From NCBI GenBank assembly GCA_947066815.1, contig CAMSZT010000003.1:62001-126000 (forward strand): DNA of 64,000 nucleotides, read 5' to 3'. The notes under the pieces were generated by a model that worked only from the letters and a program-made list of their open reading frames with translations, was not told where the DNA came from and searched no databases. A program made the translations under genes and the position numbers. The first letter of the stretch is position 1. Each line of letters opens with the position of its first letter. The DNA is from an uncultured Lachnotalea sp. Lineage in GTDB: Bacteria > Bacillota > Clostridia > Lachnospirales > Lachnospiraceae. This document shows positions 53,043 through 61,278 of the stretch, one piece after another.

Positions 53043-53926
53043 ACTCTCGCCCCCTTCTTGCTGACAAAGCCCTGAGGCCGGATGATAAGGATCAGGATCA
53101 GGAATGCAAAGGCGAATACGTCACGGAAGGTCGCCGAGGTGAAGATGATGCCCATGTTCTCGATGATGCCGATGCATAAGCCGCCGAGGGCCGAGAACCG
53201 GATATCCACCAGGCCGCCGAGCACGGACGCCGCAAATGCCTTCGTGGAGTAGGAGGCTCCCATGGTCGCCGACACGGAACCGTAGTAGAGAGCCAGCAGG
53301 ATGCCGGCGATGCCGCCGAAGCCGCAGCCGATGCAGTTTCCGAGGAGGGCCGTCCGCTTCACGCTGATGCCCATCAGGTAGGATGCGTCCTTGTTCTGAC
53401 TGACCGCCCGCAGCATGACGCCCCACTTCGTCTTGTTAAAGAACAGGGTCAGGGCGACCGCGAACACGATCACCAGGACGATCACCACGATCTGGAGCAG
53501 CCTGATATTTAAGTTTGCACCAAAAAGGTTCAAAGTAAATGTCGTGTTGTCGATAACGTTGAGAACCGGTTTTGTATCAGGGCCGAACACGATCTGAGCC
53601 AGATTCTTGATCAGCATGCTGATACCGATGGTACATAAAAGAGAAATGTGTCTGGGAGCGTTGAAGAAACGCTCATAACAGAGTTTGTAAACAATGCTGC
53701 CGATGATGAAGGAGCCCGCAAACGCACCTAAGATCGCCAGCGGAAGATTGTTGCTCAGTCCCGTAAAAATGTAATACGACGAAAAAGCCCCGATCATCAT
53801 GATCTCGCCGTATGTAAACGTAACCATACCCACTACACCCACGATAACGGAATAGCCGATTGCCATCAGAGCATATATGGAGCCCTGGCAGATCCCGTTA
53901 ATGAGCTGATTGAGAATATATTCCAT
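53039..53926 (-). CDS. livH: Liv-type ABC transporter permease LivH (second operon)
   Basis: 295 aa permease with QGSIYALMAIGYSVIVGVVGMV and FAASVLGGLVDIRFSALGGL. Start at MEYILNQ (53926): GGAGG is 5 bp away. A terminator-like hairpin lies between it and livJ. Confidence 0.94.
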   Translation of the reverse strand: MEYILNQLINGICQGSIYALMAIGYSVIVGVVGMVTFTYGEIMMIGAFSSYYIFTGLSNNLPLAILGAFAGSFIIGSIVYKLCYERFFNAPRHISLLCTIGISMLIKNLAQIVFGPDTKPVLNVIDNTTFTLNLFGANLNIRLLQIVVIVLVIVFAVALTLFFNKTKWGVMLRAVSQNKDASYLMGISVKRTALLGNCIGCGFGGIAGILLALYYGSVSATMGASYSTKAFAASVLGGLVDIRFSALGGLCIGIIENMGIIFTSATFRDVFAFAFLILILIIRPQGFVSKKGARV

Positions 53927-53949
53927 ACCTTCCTCCATTCATGAAAAGA

Positions 53950-53971
53950 CGGGGCGGCGTGCGCCGCCCCG
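53950..53971 (-). terminator. Attenuator-type hairpin between livJ and livH
   Basis: CGGGGCGGCG and CGCCGCCCCG form a 10-bp GC stem followed on the minus strand by TCTTTTC. Because the same strand continues with livHMGF, it should end only part of the transcripts and thereby give more binding protein than permease. Confidence 0.65.
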
Positions 53972-54003
53972 CTTCCTTTTCATCTCAACTTGTTAACGGT
54001 CCT

Positions 54004-55272
54004 TTAGAATCCGGCCGCGCCGAACTCAAAGCCTTCCAGAACCTTCCACTCGCCGCCCTCGATACCGCAGATCATGTAATTTCTCTTGATATCGCCGTCC
54101 TCCTCGAACTTGATGGAGCCGGTCACGCCGGTGTACTCAGGCAGGTTCGCCAGAGCGTCGCGGAGATTCTCGCGGGTCACCTCGCCGTCGATGGACTTCA
54201 CGGCCTCTGCCAGCAGATATACGCAGTCATATGCGCATGCGGGATGGATCGTGGGAGCGAAGCCCGCCTCGCCCTGGAACCACTCTGCCCATGCGGTCAG
54301 CTCCGCATCGTCGGGATCGAAGAAGAAGGGAGAGGTCACGATCAGGTTATCCTTGTCGTTCAGTCTGCCCACCACCTGCTCGGAGGTTCCAGGCCCTAAA
54401 GCCACATGCTGGATCTTCCAGCCTGCCGCGTCCGCCTGATTGAAGATGTCAGCAACGGGATCGCCCTGGTCCATGACGACCAGAACATCGGGGTTCTCGG
54501 CCTGCATCTTGGTGATCAGGGAGCTGAAGTCCTTCTCGCCGGTCGCATACGTCTCAACCGTCACATCTAACTGCTCCTTCTCCGCCTGAGCGATGAAGTT
54601 GTCGTAGCAGGATTTTCCCCAGTCACTGTCCACGCGGATGACCGCGATCTTCTGTGCCTTTAAGTACTCTTTCAGCACGTACTTTGCAAGGAAAGGGGCC
54701 TCCACGTCCTGACGTCCCATGATGCCGAAGAAATATTTGCTCATGGCAGCGTAGTCGGATGCGGATGCGGTGGGGCTTAACTGCAGGATGCCGTAGCTGT
54801 CGCAGATCTGCGCGGTCGCCTTGCAGGCGCCGGAGGAGAAATCGCCCAGGAGGGCCATGATCTCGTCGTCCTCTGCGAATGCAGTCGCCATGGTGGAAGT
54901 CGTGACAGGCTCACTCTGGGTATCCTTGATGTCGATCTCAAAGGTGTAGCCGTTCACGCCGCCGGCCGCGTTGATCTCGTCGATGGCCTTGTGGAAACCA
55001 ATGTCAAAGCCCTTGCCGTACTCCGCATACTGTCCGGTCAGGGGAGCCAGTCCGCCAAGCTTGATCACGCCCTTGCTCTCTCCACCCTCGGGTGCGGCAG
55101 CCTCGGTCTCCGCTTTTGTCTCATCGCCTCCGGCTGCCTGGGTCTCATCGCCGCCGGCCGCCTGTGTCTCGGGTGCTTTTGTTTCCTCTTTCTTGTCGTC
55201 GCCGCCGCAGCCCGCCAGAACGGACGCTGCCAGTGCGAAAGTCAGAGTCAGTGCCAAAATCCTTTTCTTCAT
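54004..55272 (-). CDS. livJ: Liv-type substrate-binding lipoprotein (second operon)
   Basis: 422 aa. Lipobox LAGC with Cys22, then a repetitive linker with two copies of DETQAAGG, then IKLGGLAPLTGQYAEYGKG opening the binding fold. GGGAGG precedes the ATG 55272. First gene of the operon livJ-H-M-G-F-cyuA. Shares fold but little detail with the copy at 1071, so ligand may differ. Confidence 0.93.
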   Translation of the reverse strand: MKKRILALTLTFALAASVLAGCGGDDKKEETKAPETQAAGGDETQAAGGDETKAETEAAAPEGGESKGVIKLGGLAPLTGQYAEYGKGFDIGFHKAIDEINAAGGVNGYTFEIDIKDTQSEPVTTSTMATAFAEDDEIMALLGDFSSGACKATAQICDSYGILQLSPTASASDYAAMSKYFFGIMGRQDVEAPFLAKYVLKEYLKAQKIAVIRVDSDWGKSCYDNFIAQAEKEQLDVTVETYATGEKDFSSLITKMQAENPDVLVVMDQGDPVADIFNQADAAGWKIQHVALGPGTSEQVVGRLNDKDNLIVTSPFFFDPDDAELTAWAEWFQGEAGFAPTIHPACAYDCVYLLAEAVKSIDGEVTRENLRDALANLPEYTGVTGSIKFEEDGDIKRNYMICGIEGGEWKVLEGFEFGAAGF

Positions 55273-55480
55273 TTCTTTTCCTCCCTGTTTTATTAAATGC
55301 CGCGTGCAGGCTTCCTGTTCTATCTTGGGAAAAACGCTGATCAAAGCGTTTCCCTGGAAAGTCTGCAGACGGGACATCCCTGTGAATGATGCCGGCCGGC
55401 CCTGCGCGAAGCTCTCTGCCCGGCAATGCCCCGGTCACATCTCCACCTGCAGGACCAACGGGTACTGCAGATGCCTTTAG
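55273..55480 (-). promoter_or_regulatory. Long structured leader of the second Liv operon
   Basis: About 205 nt lie between the predicted transcription start and livJ. A stem GGGAAACGCT/AGCGTTTTTCCC (55327-55354) and GC-rich stems with GCCGGCCGGC are visible. I do not see a T-box, SAM or other riboswitch signature, so a novel or protein-bound leader is possible. Confidence 0.4.
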
Positions 55481-55485
55481 AAGTA

Positions 55486-55514
55486 ATCATATCAGTACTG
55501 ACATGCTTTGTCAA
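55486..55514 (-). promoter_or_regulatory. Strong sigma-A promoter of the second Liv operon
   Basis: On the minus strand TTGACA (55514-55509) and TATGAT (55491-55486), spacer 17 bp. The spacer contains TCAGTACTGA (55492-55501), a perfect 10-bp palindrome that could be an operator. The 55515-55672 stretch beyond it is AT-rich and has no gene. Confidence 0.85.
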
Positions 55515-55672
55515 CACATAATTTGTCATTTTCCCATTTTTTTCAGCCATTTCATTCCTGTTTTTGTTAATTTTAGCTGATTTTCCAACCTGCTGTCGAA
55601 AATAACGGGGAGACATCCGTTTTCCCCGCCAAAATACTCAAAAAAGTAATCTGATTAATGCCGTCCCCGACG

Positions 55673-56293
55673 TCAAGATTCCGAACTGAAGTACCGCATG
55701 CATTCCGATCCCAGTATGACCACGCTCTCCGGATGGATGAAGGATGTGATATTCTTATCAAACAGGATGTTCACTTTCGCCGGGAACTCCTCGTCCCCGT
55801 CCCAAAAGATCACCCTGAGGGGGATGCAGGAGAACGCCGGGACCTGAAAGGAACCGTCCCCATAGGGAAGCGGGACACAGCCCAGCCTCTCCCCCGCTTC
55901 CCGAAATGCCTCCGGCCGGCGGGCAAAATGCTCCGCGAAGGGTCCGAGTACCTGGCGCTCAAAAGCGCCCTCGAAGACACCGGCGCTCTTTACGTCCCGG
56001 AAATGTACCCATTCCCCGGAATTTGCCGCACCCTCCTCCGCATAATAGAGAAAATTGTAAATAGCCATGACTTCGTCAAACCCCGGCTCGTGATCTGCCC
56101 GGCCGGGCACCCGGATCTGCCCGGTCTTCCGGTCGATCTCATGGGGGATCCCAAAATAGTCCAGGCGGATCGCTCCCCCGTCATAAGTGTCGATCCCCAC
56201 CTTCCTGCAGAGCGCCTCCTGATCCCAGGTCAGGAAATCCCGACGCCACTTTTCCATCACCTTCACATAATTATTGGACTCCCTGCTTTCCAT
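55673..56293 (-). CDS. DUF3786 protein
   Basis: 206 aa. Contains RLDYFGIPHEIDRKTG and GEWVHFRDVKSAGVFEGAF, typical of DUF3786, a family found in anaerobes, often beside corrinoid or metal-related genes. A soluble protein without signal. First or last partner of the nfo operon: it begins 27 bp after nfo ends. Function unknown. Confidence 0.8.
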   Translation of the reverse strand: MESRESNNYVKVMEKWRRDFLTWDQEALCRKVGIDTYDGGAIRLDYFGIPHEIDRKTGQIRVPGRADHEPGFDEVMAIYNFLYYAEEGAANSGEWVHFRDVKSAGVFEGAFERQVLGPFAEHFARRPEAFREAGERLGCVPLPYGDGSFQVPAFSCIPLRVIFWDGDEEFPAKVNILFDKNITSFIHPESVVILGSECMRYFSSES

Positions 56294-56320
56294 ATCTTCC
56301 TCCTCTCAACTGTTCTTCCG

Positions 56321-57157
56321 TCACGAAAGCTCACAGCTCCTCTTCAGGAATGCGATCTCCTCCGCCCACCCCGCATCGTCGTTGGGCGTCTCTAAGATAA
56401 AGGGGCGCCCCTGCAGGGCCGGATGGTTCACCAGCCGCCGGAATGCCTCCCGGCCGATGTGCCCCTCGCCGAGCCTTGCGTGGCGGTCCTTCCTGCACCC
56501 CCGCTCTCCCTTGCTGTCGTTGACGTGGACCACCTTCAGCCGGTCAAGGCCGATGACCCGGTCAAACTCCGCCAGAACCCCGTCCAGCTTGTCCACGATG
56601 TCGTAGCCCGCATCCCACACGTGGCAGGTGTCCAGGCAGACCCCGGCCTTCTCCGGGAAGCGGACCCGGTCCAGGATCTCCCTAAGCTCCTCAAAGCAGC
56701 CGCCCATCTCGCTCCCCTTTCCGGCCATGGTCTCCAGGAGCACCGTCGTATGCTGCCCCTTCCGGATGATCGTATTGAGAACGTCGGCGGCCAGCTCGAT
56801 TCCCCTCTCTTTCCCCTGTCCCACATGACAGCCCGGATGGAGGTTGTAATAATTCCCCGGTATGTGCTCCATCCTCGAAAGGTCATCGTACATGGTCTCC
56901 TTGGTAAAGCTGCGAAGTTCCTCTTTCGCCGCACAGGGATTCAGGGTGTAGGAGGCATGGGCCGCCACCGGGCCCAGCCCCGTCTCCCTCGCCATGGAAT
57001 AAAACCGTTCCATATCCGGCAGATTCAATTCCTTCGCCCGGCCGCCCCTGGGACTTCTGGTGAAAAAGGCGAAGGTGTCCCCGCCCAGTTTCCGGATCTG
57101 TCTCCCCATGGCCTCGTAGCCCTTTGCGGAGGAAATATGGCTTCCCACATAGATCAT
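56321..57157 (-). CDS. nfo: Endonuclease IV (apurinic/apyrimidinic)
   Basis: 278 aa TIM-barrel zinc enzyme. Zinc ligands are found in HPGCHVG, LLETMAG, CLDTCHVWDAGYD and VHVNDSKGERG, plus GEGHIG near the end. Cuts DNA at abasic sites. The start overlaps the plsY stop in an ATGA. Confidence 0.95.
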   Translation of the reverse strand: MIYVGSHISSAKGYEAMGRQIRKLGGDTFAFFTRSPRGGRAKELNLPDMERFYSMARETGLGPVAAHASYTLNPCAAKEELRSFTKETMYDDLSRMEHIPGNYYNLHPGCHVGQGKERGIELAADVLNTIIRKGQHTTVLLETMAGKGSEMGGCFEELREILDRVRFPEKAGVCLDTCHVWDAGYDIVDKLDGVLAEFDRVIGLDRLKVVHVNDSKGERGCRKDRHARLGEGHIGREAFRRLVNHPALQGRPFILETPNDDAGWAEEIAFLKRSCELS

Positions 57158-57819
57158 GCGTCCTTTGTCCTTTCCTGTTCCCAGTTTTCTTCTGTCCTCT
57201 GTCCCAAACGGTCTTCTGCCCTCTGTCCCAGGCGGGCGTCCGCCCAGTTTCGTCTCACAACCACTCCGGCGATCAGCATATTCCCCACGCAGATCCCCGG
57301 CAAGCCCCCGAAAAACAGAAATGCCGCCGAGACGGCGCCGAAGATCCCGAAGGTGTACACGCTCCGCCGCTCGTTGGGCCTTATGACAAACACCAGGGAG
57401 AAAAAGAGATAGATGGCCGCCAGAAGCCAGACGCTTTTGCTGTAGCGCAGCACTCCCAGCAGCACCCCGAAACTGACCGCAATGGCCTTGCCCCCACGGC
57501 CCGCCCTCCAGAAAGGATAGGCGTGGCCGAGAATCGGCGCTATCATGACCCCCGCAAAGAGGAGGCGCACCGGCTCCACCACGCTGACCGCCCACAAAAC
57601 CGGAAGATATCCCTTCCCGACATCAAGGACCAGACAGAGAAGCCCCAGAGGGATCCCGGCATACTTCATCACGTTGGCCGTCCCCGGATTGTGGTCCTCG
57701 CTGACCGCCTCGATATCCATGCCTTTAAAATGCTTCGGCAGGAGACGTCCGAACAGCACGCTTCCCGCCAGATACCCCGCCGCCATGAAAAACAGCACTT
57801 CCAACAGTTCACGGCTCAT
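57154..57819 (-). CDS. plsY: Glycerol-3-phosphate acyltransferase PlsY-like
   Basis: 221 aa, five or six membrane helices. AAGYLAGSVLFGRLL, DHNPGTANVMKYAG (cf. GSGNxGATN) and HAYPFWRAGRGGKAIA (cf. HxxPVFxxFKGGKG) are the three PlsY motifs in modified form, so the enzyme may be a divergent member. Makes lysophosphatidate from acyl phosphate. The C-terminus carries a charged tail of about 35 residues with a repeated LGQR. GGGGAGG precedes ATG 57819. Confidence 0.88.
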   Translation of the reverse strand: MSRELLEVLFFMAAGYLAGSVLFGRLLPKHFKGMDIEAVSEDHNPGTANVMKYAGIPLGLLCLVLDVGKGYLPVLWAVSVVEPVRLLFAGVMIAPILGHAYPFWRAGRGGKAIAVSFGVLLGVLRYSKSVWLLAAIYLFFSLVFVIRPNERRSVYTFGIFGAVSAAFLFFGGLPGICVGNMLIAGVVVRRNWADARLGQRAEDRLGQRTEENWEQERTKDA

Positions 57820-57823
57820 GTTC

Positions 57824-58954
57824 TTACCTCCCCGCTGCCATCCGGTCGCAGTATTCCTCAATGTAGTCGCAGATATCCACCGCTGCCCCTGCATTGACAT
57901 AATGCTTCTGGGCCGCAGCCATGTTCCGGGCCGCCGCTTTATTCTTAAGAAGTTCCAGCGCCCTGGCTCCCGCCTCCCGCTCATCCTGCCCCAGCACCGA
58001 CATGCCGTGGCCGGAAAAGAAGGCGGCGTTCCTGGTCTCACAGCCGGGAATGGGGGCCGAGTGGACCATGGGAATGCCCTTGGCCGCCGCCTCCGTGCTG
58101 GTCAGGCCCCCCGGCTTCGTCACCAGCACGTCGCAGATATCCATGTAGAGGTCCGCCTGGGTGGTAAAGTCCAGCACCATCACCTTCCGGTTCCCCCTAA
58201 ATTCCTTCCGTAGTTTCTCTTTCAGCTTCTGGTTGTTTCCGCCCAGGATCACCACCCGCCCGTCCTCCGGAAGCCCCGCCTCGATGACCGACGCCATGGC
58301 GCACACGTTCCCGAAGCCCATGCTTCCCGTCATGACGAGGACCACCGGGCCGTCCGTCCCGATCCCCAGGCCCAGCCTGGTCTCCTGCTTATCCTTTTTC
58401 TCCCCAAACCGGCCGGAAACGGGAATCCCCAGAGGCACCAGCCGTTCCTCCGGGATCCCCCGCTCCACATACTCCGCAACAAGTTCGTCACTTGGGATAA
58501 AGTAAGCGTCCAGCCCCGTCTCCTCCGTGAAGGGAATGCAGGTGTAGTCGGTGGCCACGAAAAAACAGGCCGCCTTCAAGGGGTAATGCTTCCTGATATA
58601 AGTGATGGCCTCCGCCGGAAAAAGGTGGGGCATGACCACGCAGTCATAACCGCCCTTCTCAATGTACCGGTACAGCTTTCTTCCATATAATGTATTCGCA
58701 TAGTAGACCGGCGACTTCCTCCTGCTGGAACTGATCTTCCCGGCCACCTTGTAGGCGGCTCCGAACACGTCTGGGAAGTTGGTCGCCGTTTTTACGTACA
58801 CACCGGAAGCCCGCCCGGACGTCTTCGGCCTCGCAAACCGGAGGGCGTCCAGCATTTTACACTCTGCCCCCCGCCTTAAAAATTCCTCCTTGAGCGCCTT
58901 TCCGGCGGCGTTATGTCCCTGCCCGGTATTGCAGGAAAGAATCAATGCCTTCAT
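57824..58954 (-). CDS. GT28-family glycolipid synthase (MGDG synthase/UgtP-like)
   Basis: 376 aa. N-terminal MGDG-synthase domain with LILSCNTGQGHNAAGKAL and C-terminal GT-B domain with LVMTGSMGFGN and VTKPGGLTSTEAAAKGIP. Transfers a sugar from a nucleotide donor to diacylglycerol for membrane glycolipids. Sits directly before plsY, so the two lipid genes are co-expressed. Confidence 0.92.
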   Translation of the reverse strand: MKALILSCNTGQGHNAAGKALKEEFLRRGAECKMLDALRFARPKTSGRASGVYVKTATNFPDVFGAAYKVAGKISSSRRKSPVYYANTLYGRKLYRYIEKGGYDCVVMPHLFPAEAITYIRKHYPLKAACFFVATDYTCIPFTEETGLDAYFIPSDELVAEYVERGIPEERLVPLGIPVSGRFGEKKDKQETRLGLGIGTDGPVVLVMTGSMGFGNVCAMASVIEAGLPEDGRVVILGGNNQKLKEKLRKEFRGNRKVMVLDFTTQADLYMDICDVLVTKPGGLTSTEAAAKGIPMVHSAPIPGCETRNAAFFSGHGMSVLGQDEREAGARALELLKNKAAARNMAAAQKHYVNAGAAVDICDYIEEYCDRMAAGR

Positions 58955-59186
58955 GTCTGCTCCTTCTTGTCGATCAAATCAAAGATGGAGTGAGTCATCA
59001 GAATATAGTAGCCCAGGATCACCTCAGCCGCCGGGATCTCCATTTTCACTTCCGGTAAAAGCCCCGGTCCCGCTCCATGTAGAGAAACAGGAGCTTCACC
59101 GTAATCTTTTCAAAGGGATGGCTTTTCATCAATTCCTTCAGCCCTTCCCCCAAAAGTACTCTGGTCGCTTCCCGTTTCCGTTCCAT
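58951..59186 (-). pseudogene. Collapsed TetR-family regulator
   Basis: The frame from ATG 59186 reads MERKREATRVLLGEGLKELM and SHPFEKITVK, a TetR N-terminus, then departs from the family and stops at 59046. The tail reads EIPAAEVILGYYILMTHSIF and DLIDKKEQT, like a TetR C-terminus, with its stop overlapping the glycolipid synthase start. The whole is about 235 bp instead of about 570, so the middle is deleted. Confidence 0.6.
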
Positions 59187-59212
59187 TCCCGCCACTCCTC
59201 CGTGACCTGCTT

Positions 59213-59380
59213 TAGTAAACGACAAAAGTATTTGCCGTTTACTATAAGCCCTCCAGTGGATACCCTCGCTTCGCTGGGGCAGACCCTGCGCACGATTTTT
59301 GTAAGATAGATTCTGCGCTTACACGCAGCAAAAATCGGCGCAGCAGACGCCATAAAGAAAAGATTTATGTCGTCTGCTAT
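59213..59380 (+). repeat. Dispersed three-hairpin repeat, copy 2
   Basis: 168 bp. Starts TAGTAAACGACAAAAGTATT, with the arm CGTTTACTA following, and ends in GTCGTCTGCTAT exactly like copy 1. It carries an extra roughly 25-bp segment with CCCTCGCTTCGCTGGGG in the centre. The right half is nearly identical to copy 1. It lies in the same orientation, between a collapsed TetR gene and a broken radical-SAM gene. Confidence 0.85.
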
Positions 59381-59412
59381 TCCTATGACTCCTCCTCAAG
59401 AAAGAGTATAAC

Positions 59413-60118
59413 TTATTTCCCACCGAATAGCAATACAGACGGGTTTTTATAGTTACAGTACCCCTTGGGGACAAAATGGCGCTTTTCCCACAGGGCCTCG
59501 GCCTCCGCCCCCATTCCTCCGCATAGTGCCTGCATTTCCCGCAGAGGTGCTCTGCGCTCTCCTCTGACATCAGGTCCGTGGAGTAGGCCCCCGTCTCCCG
59601 GACCATTTTCTGTAAGAGCTCCGGATTTTCCAGCATGGGGCAGGGTCTAAGATGATTCTGGTTAAAGGGCTGGTTGTCCCGGTACGCCAGGAACAGAGGC
59701 TGCTTCAGAGCGTCCAGAAGGGAGACCTCCCGGATGTCGGCGCCGGAATAGTGGATGAGCACGCAGAGCTCCACGTCGCCGTTGGGATTGATGTGGCAGT
59801 AATTCCGCCCCCCGGCAATGCAGCCGCCCACGAATTCCCCGTCGTTCTGGAAATCCATGGCGTAGATGGGCTTCCCGCCCGTATTCCCCCGAATCTCCCG
59901 CACCCGGTGATACATGTAGACCCGCTGCTCCTTCGTCGGCATCAGCTCCGGCGCCGCATCATTGCTCACGGGCATATAATGGAAGTACCAGGCAAACCGG
60001 CAGCCTTTCTCGATGATCATGTCCAGAAATTCGTCGGAGGTCACCACCTCCACATTTTTGCTGGTATAGCAGATGGAAGTGCCGAAAAACTGGCCGTTCT
60101 CTTTCTTATCGATCCTCT
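59413..60118 (-). pseudogene. Radical-SAM protein, truncated and frameshifted
   Basis: Only the C-terminal part is left (FFGTSICYTSKNVEVVTSDEF to the end); the CxxxCxxC radical-SAM motif is missing. A SPASM-like region with CIAGGRNYCHINPNGDVELC, CPMLENP and CGKCRHYAEEW remains. After AEEWG one G is missing from the G5 run at 59508-59512; with six G the frame would continue GAEAEALWEKRHFVPKGYC and stop at 59413. As it stands the frame runs on into the repeat. Confidence 0.7.
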
Positions 60119-60283
60119 TCACAGGTTCCGCAGCGCCTCCGTCTGCCAGAGTCCGAAGATCAGGCACATCTGCGCCAGCTTTCTCCGCTCCACCCTCCCG
60201 ACGACGGCCCCCTTGCATATGGCCGCCGCATAGATGTCCAGGGAAAGTCCCACGGAGGCAAACCAAATCTCCCATACCTTCAA
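60119..60283 (-). pseudogene. Truncated MntP/YtaF-like membrane protein
   Basis: From TTG 60283 the minus strand reads KVWEIWFASVGLSLDIYAAA then ICKGAVVG and RKLAQMCLIFGLWQTEAL, matching the first helices of the MntP manganese-exporter-type family, then stops after 54 codons where about 190 are expected. Its end coincides with the start of the radical-SAM remnant, so one deletion seems to have removed the rest of this gene and the front of the next. Confidence 0.6.
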
Positions 60284-60371
60284 TCTGCATCCTCACCTCC
60301 TGCTGCCCCCATTATAAAATTCTCACCTTCCCCTTTCCACATACACTCCCCGGCTTTTATCGTCAAAAAAA

Positions 60372-60399
60372 TGACACTTTCCGCAAAGTGTCACTTTTT
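60372..60399. terminator. Intrinsic bidirectional terminator
   Basis: TGACACTTT-CCGC-AAAGTGTCA is a perfect 9-bp stem with A6 before and CTTTTTA after it. Confidence 0.8.
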
Positions 60400-60400
60400 A

Positions 60401-60429
60401 TTGATTATTCCGAGGGTATTGCGTATAAT
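60401..60429 (+). promoter_or_regulatory. Promoter of the second Uma2 gene
   Basis: TTGATT (60401-60406) and TATAAT (60424-60429), spacer 17 bp, beginning directly after the terminator. Confidence 0.8.
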
Positions 60430-60478
60430 GAAGACATGCAGATGGACTGCACGCAGATGCGGAAAGGAGGCTTGTCTT

Positions 60479-61021
60479 ATGGCTCCTGCTCAACGACTCA
60501 CTTATACCGTCAAAGATATCTATGCCCTTCCGGATGGCCAGCGGGCAGAACTCGTCGACGGACAGTTCTATGATATGGCCCCTCCAAACAAAACTCATCA
60601 GAAGATTTCCGGCAGCCTGTTTGCTGAAATCCATCACTATATCCGAAAAAAGAAGGGACTCTGCGAAGTATTCGCCGCTCCCTTCGCCGTATTTTTAAAT
60701 AATGACGACCGGAATTACCTGGAACCGGATATTTCTGTCATCTGTGATCCCTCCAAACTGGACGAACAGGGCTGTCACGGTGCGCCGGACTGGGTCATTG
60801 AAATCCTCTCTCCCGGCACAGAGCGCATGGACTGCGGAATCAAGCTTTTCAAGTACCGTTCCGCCGGCGTGAGGGAGTATTGGACCATAAACCCCAGGCT
60901 TCGCACCATCAACGTCTATGATTTTGAATATAATGAAAAAACGCGGCAGTACAGTTTCGATGATGAAATACCTGTGAGTATCTATGATGACTTTGTAATC
61001 TGTACTTCCGATTTGCTTTGA
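60479..61021 (+). CDS. Uma2-family (DUF820) PD-(D/E)XK protein, copy 2
   Basis: 180 aa. Shares with the 46193 copy the start YTVKDIYALPDGQRAEL and the core EPDISVICDPSKLDEQGCHG and DWVIEILSPGTERM. AAAGGAGG is 8 bp before the ATG. Own promoter; followed closely by a small membrane protein gene. Confidence 0.88.
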   Translation: MAPAQRLTYTVKDIYALPDGQRAELVDGQFYDMAPPNKTHQKISGSLFAEIHHYIRKKKGLCEVFAAPFAVFLNNDDRNYLEPDISVICDPSKLDEQGCHGAPDWVIEILSPGTERMDCGIKLFKYRSAGVREYWTINPRLRTINVYDFEYNEKTRQYSFDDEIPVSIYDDFVICTSDLL

Positions 61022-61032
61022 AGGAGCTTCCC

Positions 61033-61278
61033 ATGAAAAAATTCAAACAGATCGTCTGTATCCTCGGCGCCCTTTTTCTGGCCGGAATCTATGTCTGCAC
61101 CCTGATCTTTTCCATTACGGACCGGACCGAGGCGAAATCCTGGGTGAGCGCCTCCCTCTATGCCACCTTCGCCGTCCCGATCTTTCTGTATGCGGTCCTT
61201 CTGGTCACCAGACTGCTCGACCGAAGAAAAAAAGAGGAGGAAAAAGAGAGGCCGCAGCCTCTCAAGAGTCTTCCTTGA
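61033..61278 (+). CDS. Small two-helix membrane protein
   Basis: 81 aa. Two membrane segments (VCILGALFLAGIYVCTLIFS and LYATFAVPIFLYAVLLVT) followed by a basic-acidic tail RRKKEEEKERP. AAGGAG lies 6 bp before ATG 61033. Twelve bases after the Uma2 stop, so likely co-transcribed. Its end overlaps the convergent phosphorylase gene by 17 bp. No family assigned. Confidence 0.75.
   Translation: MKKFKQIVCILGALFLAGIYVCTLIFSITDRTEAKSWVSASLYATFAVPIFLYAVLLVTRLLDRRKKEEEKERPQPLKSLP

Noticed and set aside
55273..55480. T-box or SAM riboswitch in the livJ leader
   Set aside because: The AGGGTGGNACCGCG core and other class-specific motifs were looked for and not seen.
59319..60296. Continuous 325-codon frame as an intact protein
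   Set aside because: Its N-terminus is an out-of-frame reading of an MntP-like fragment, its C-terminus reads into the repeat, and the radical-SAM motif is missing.
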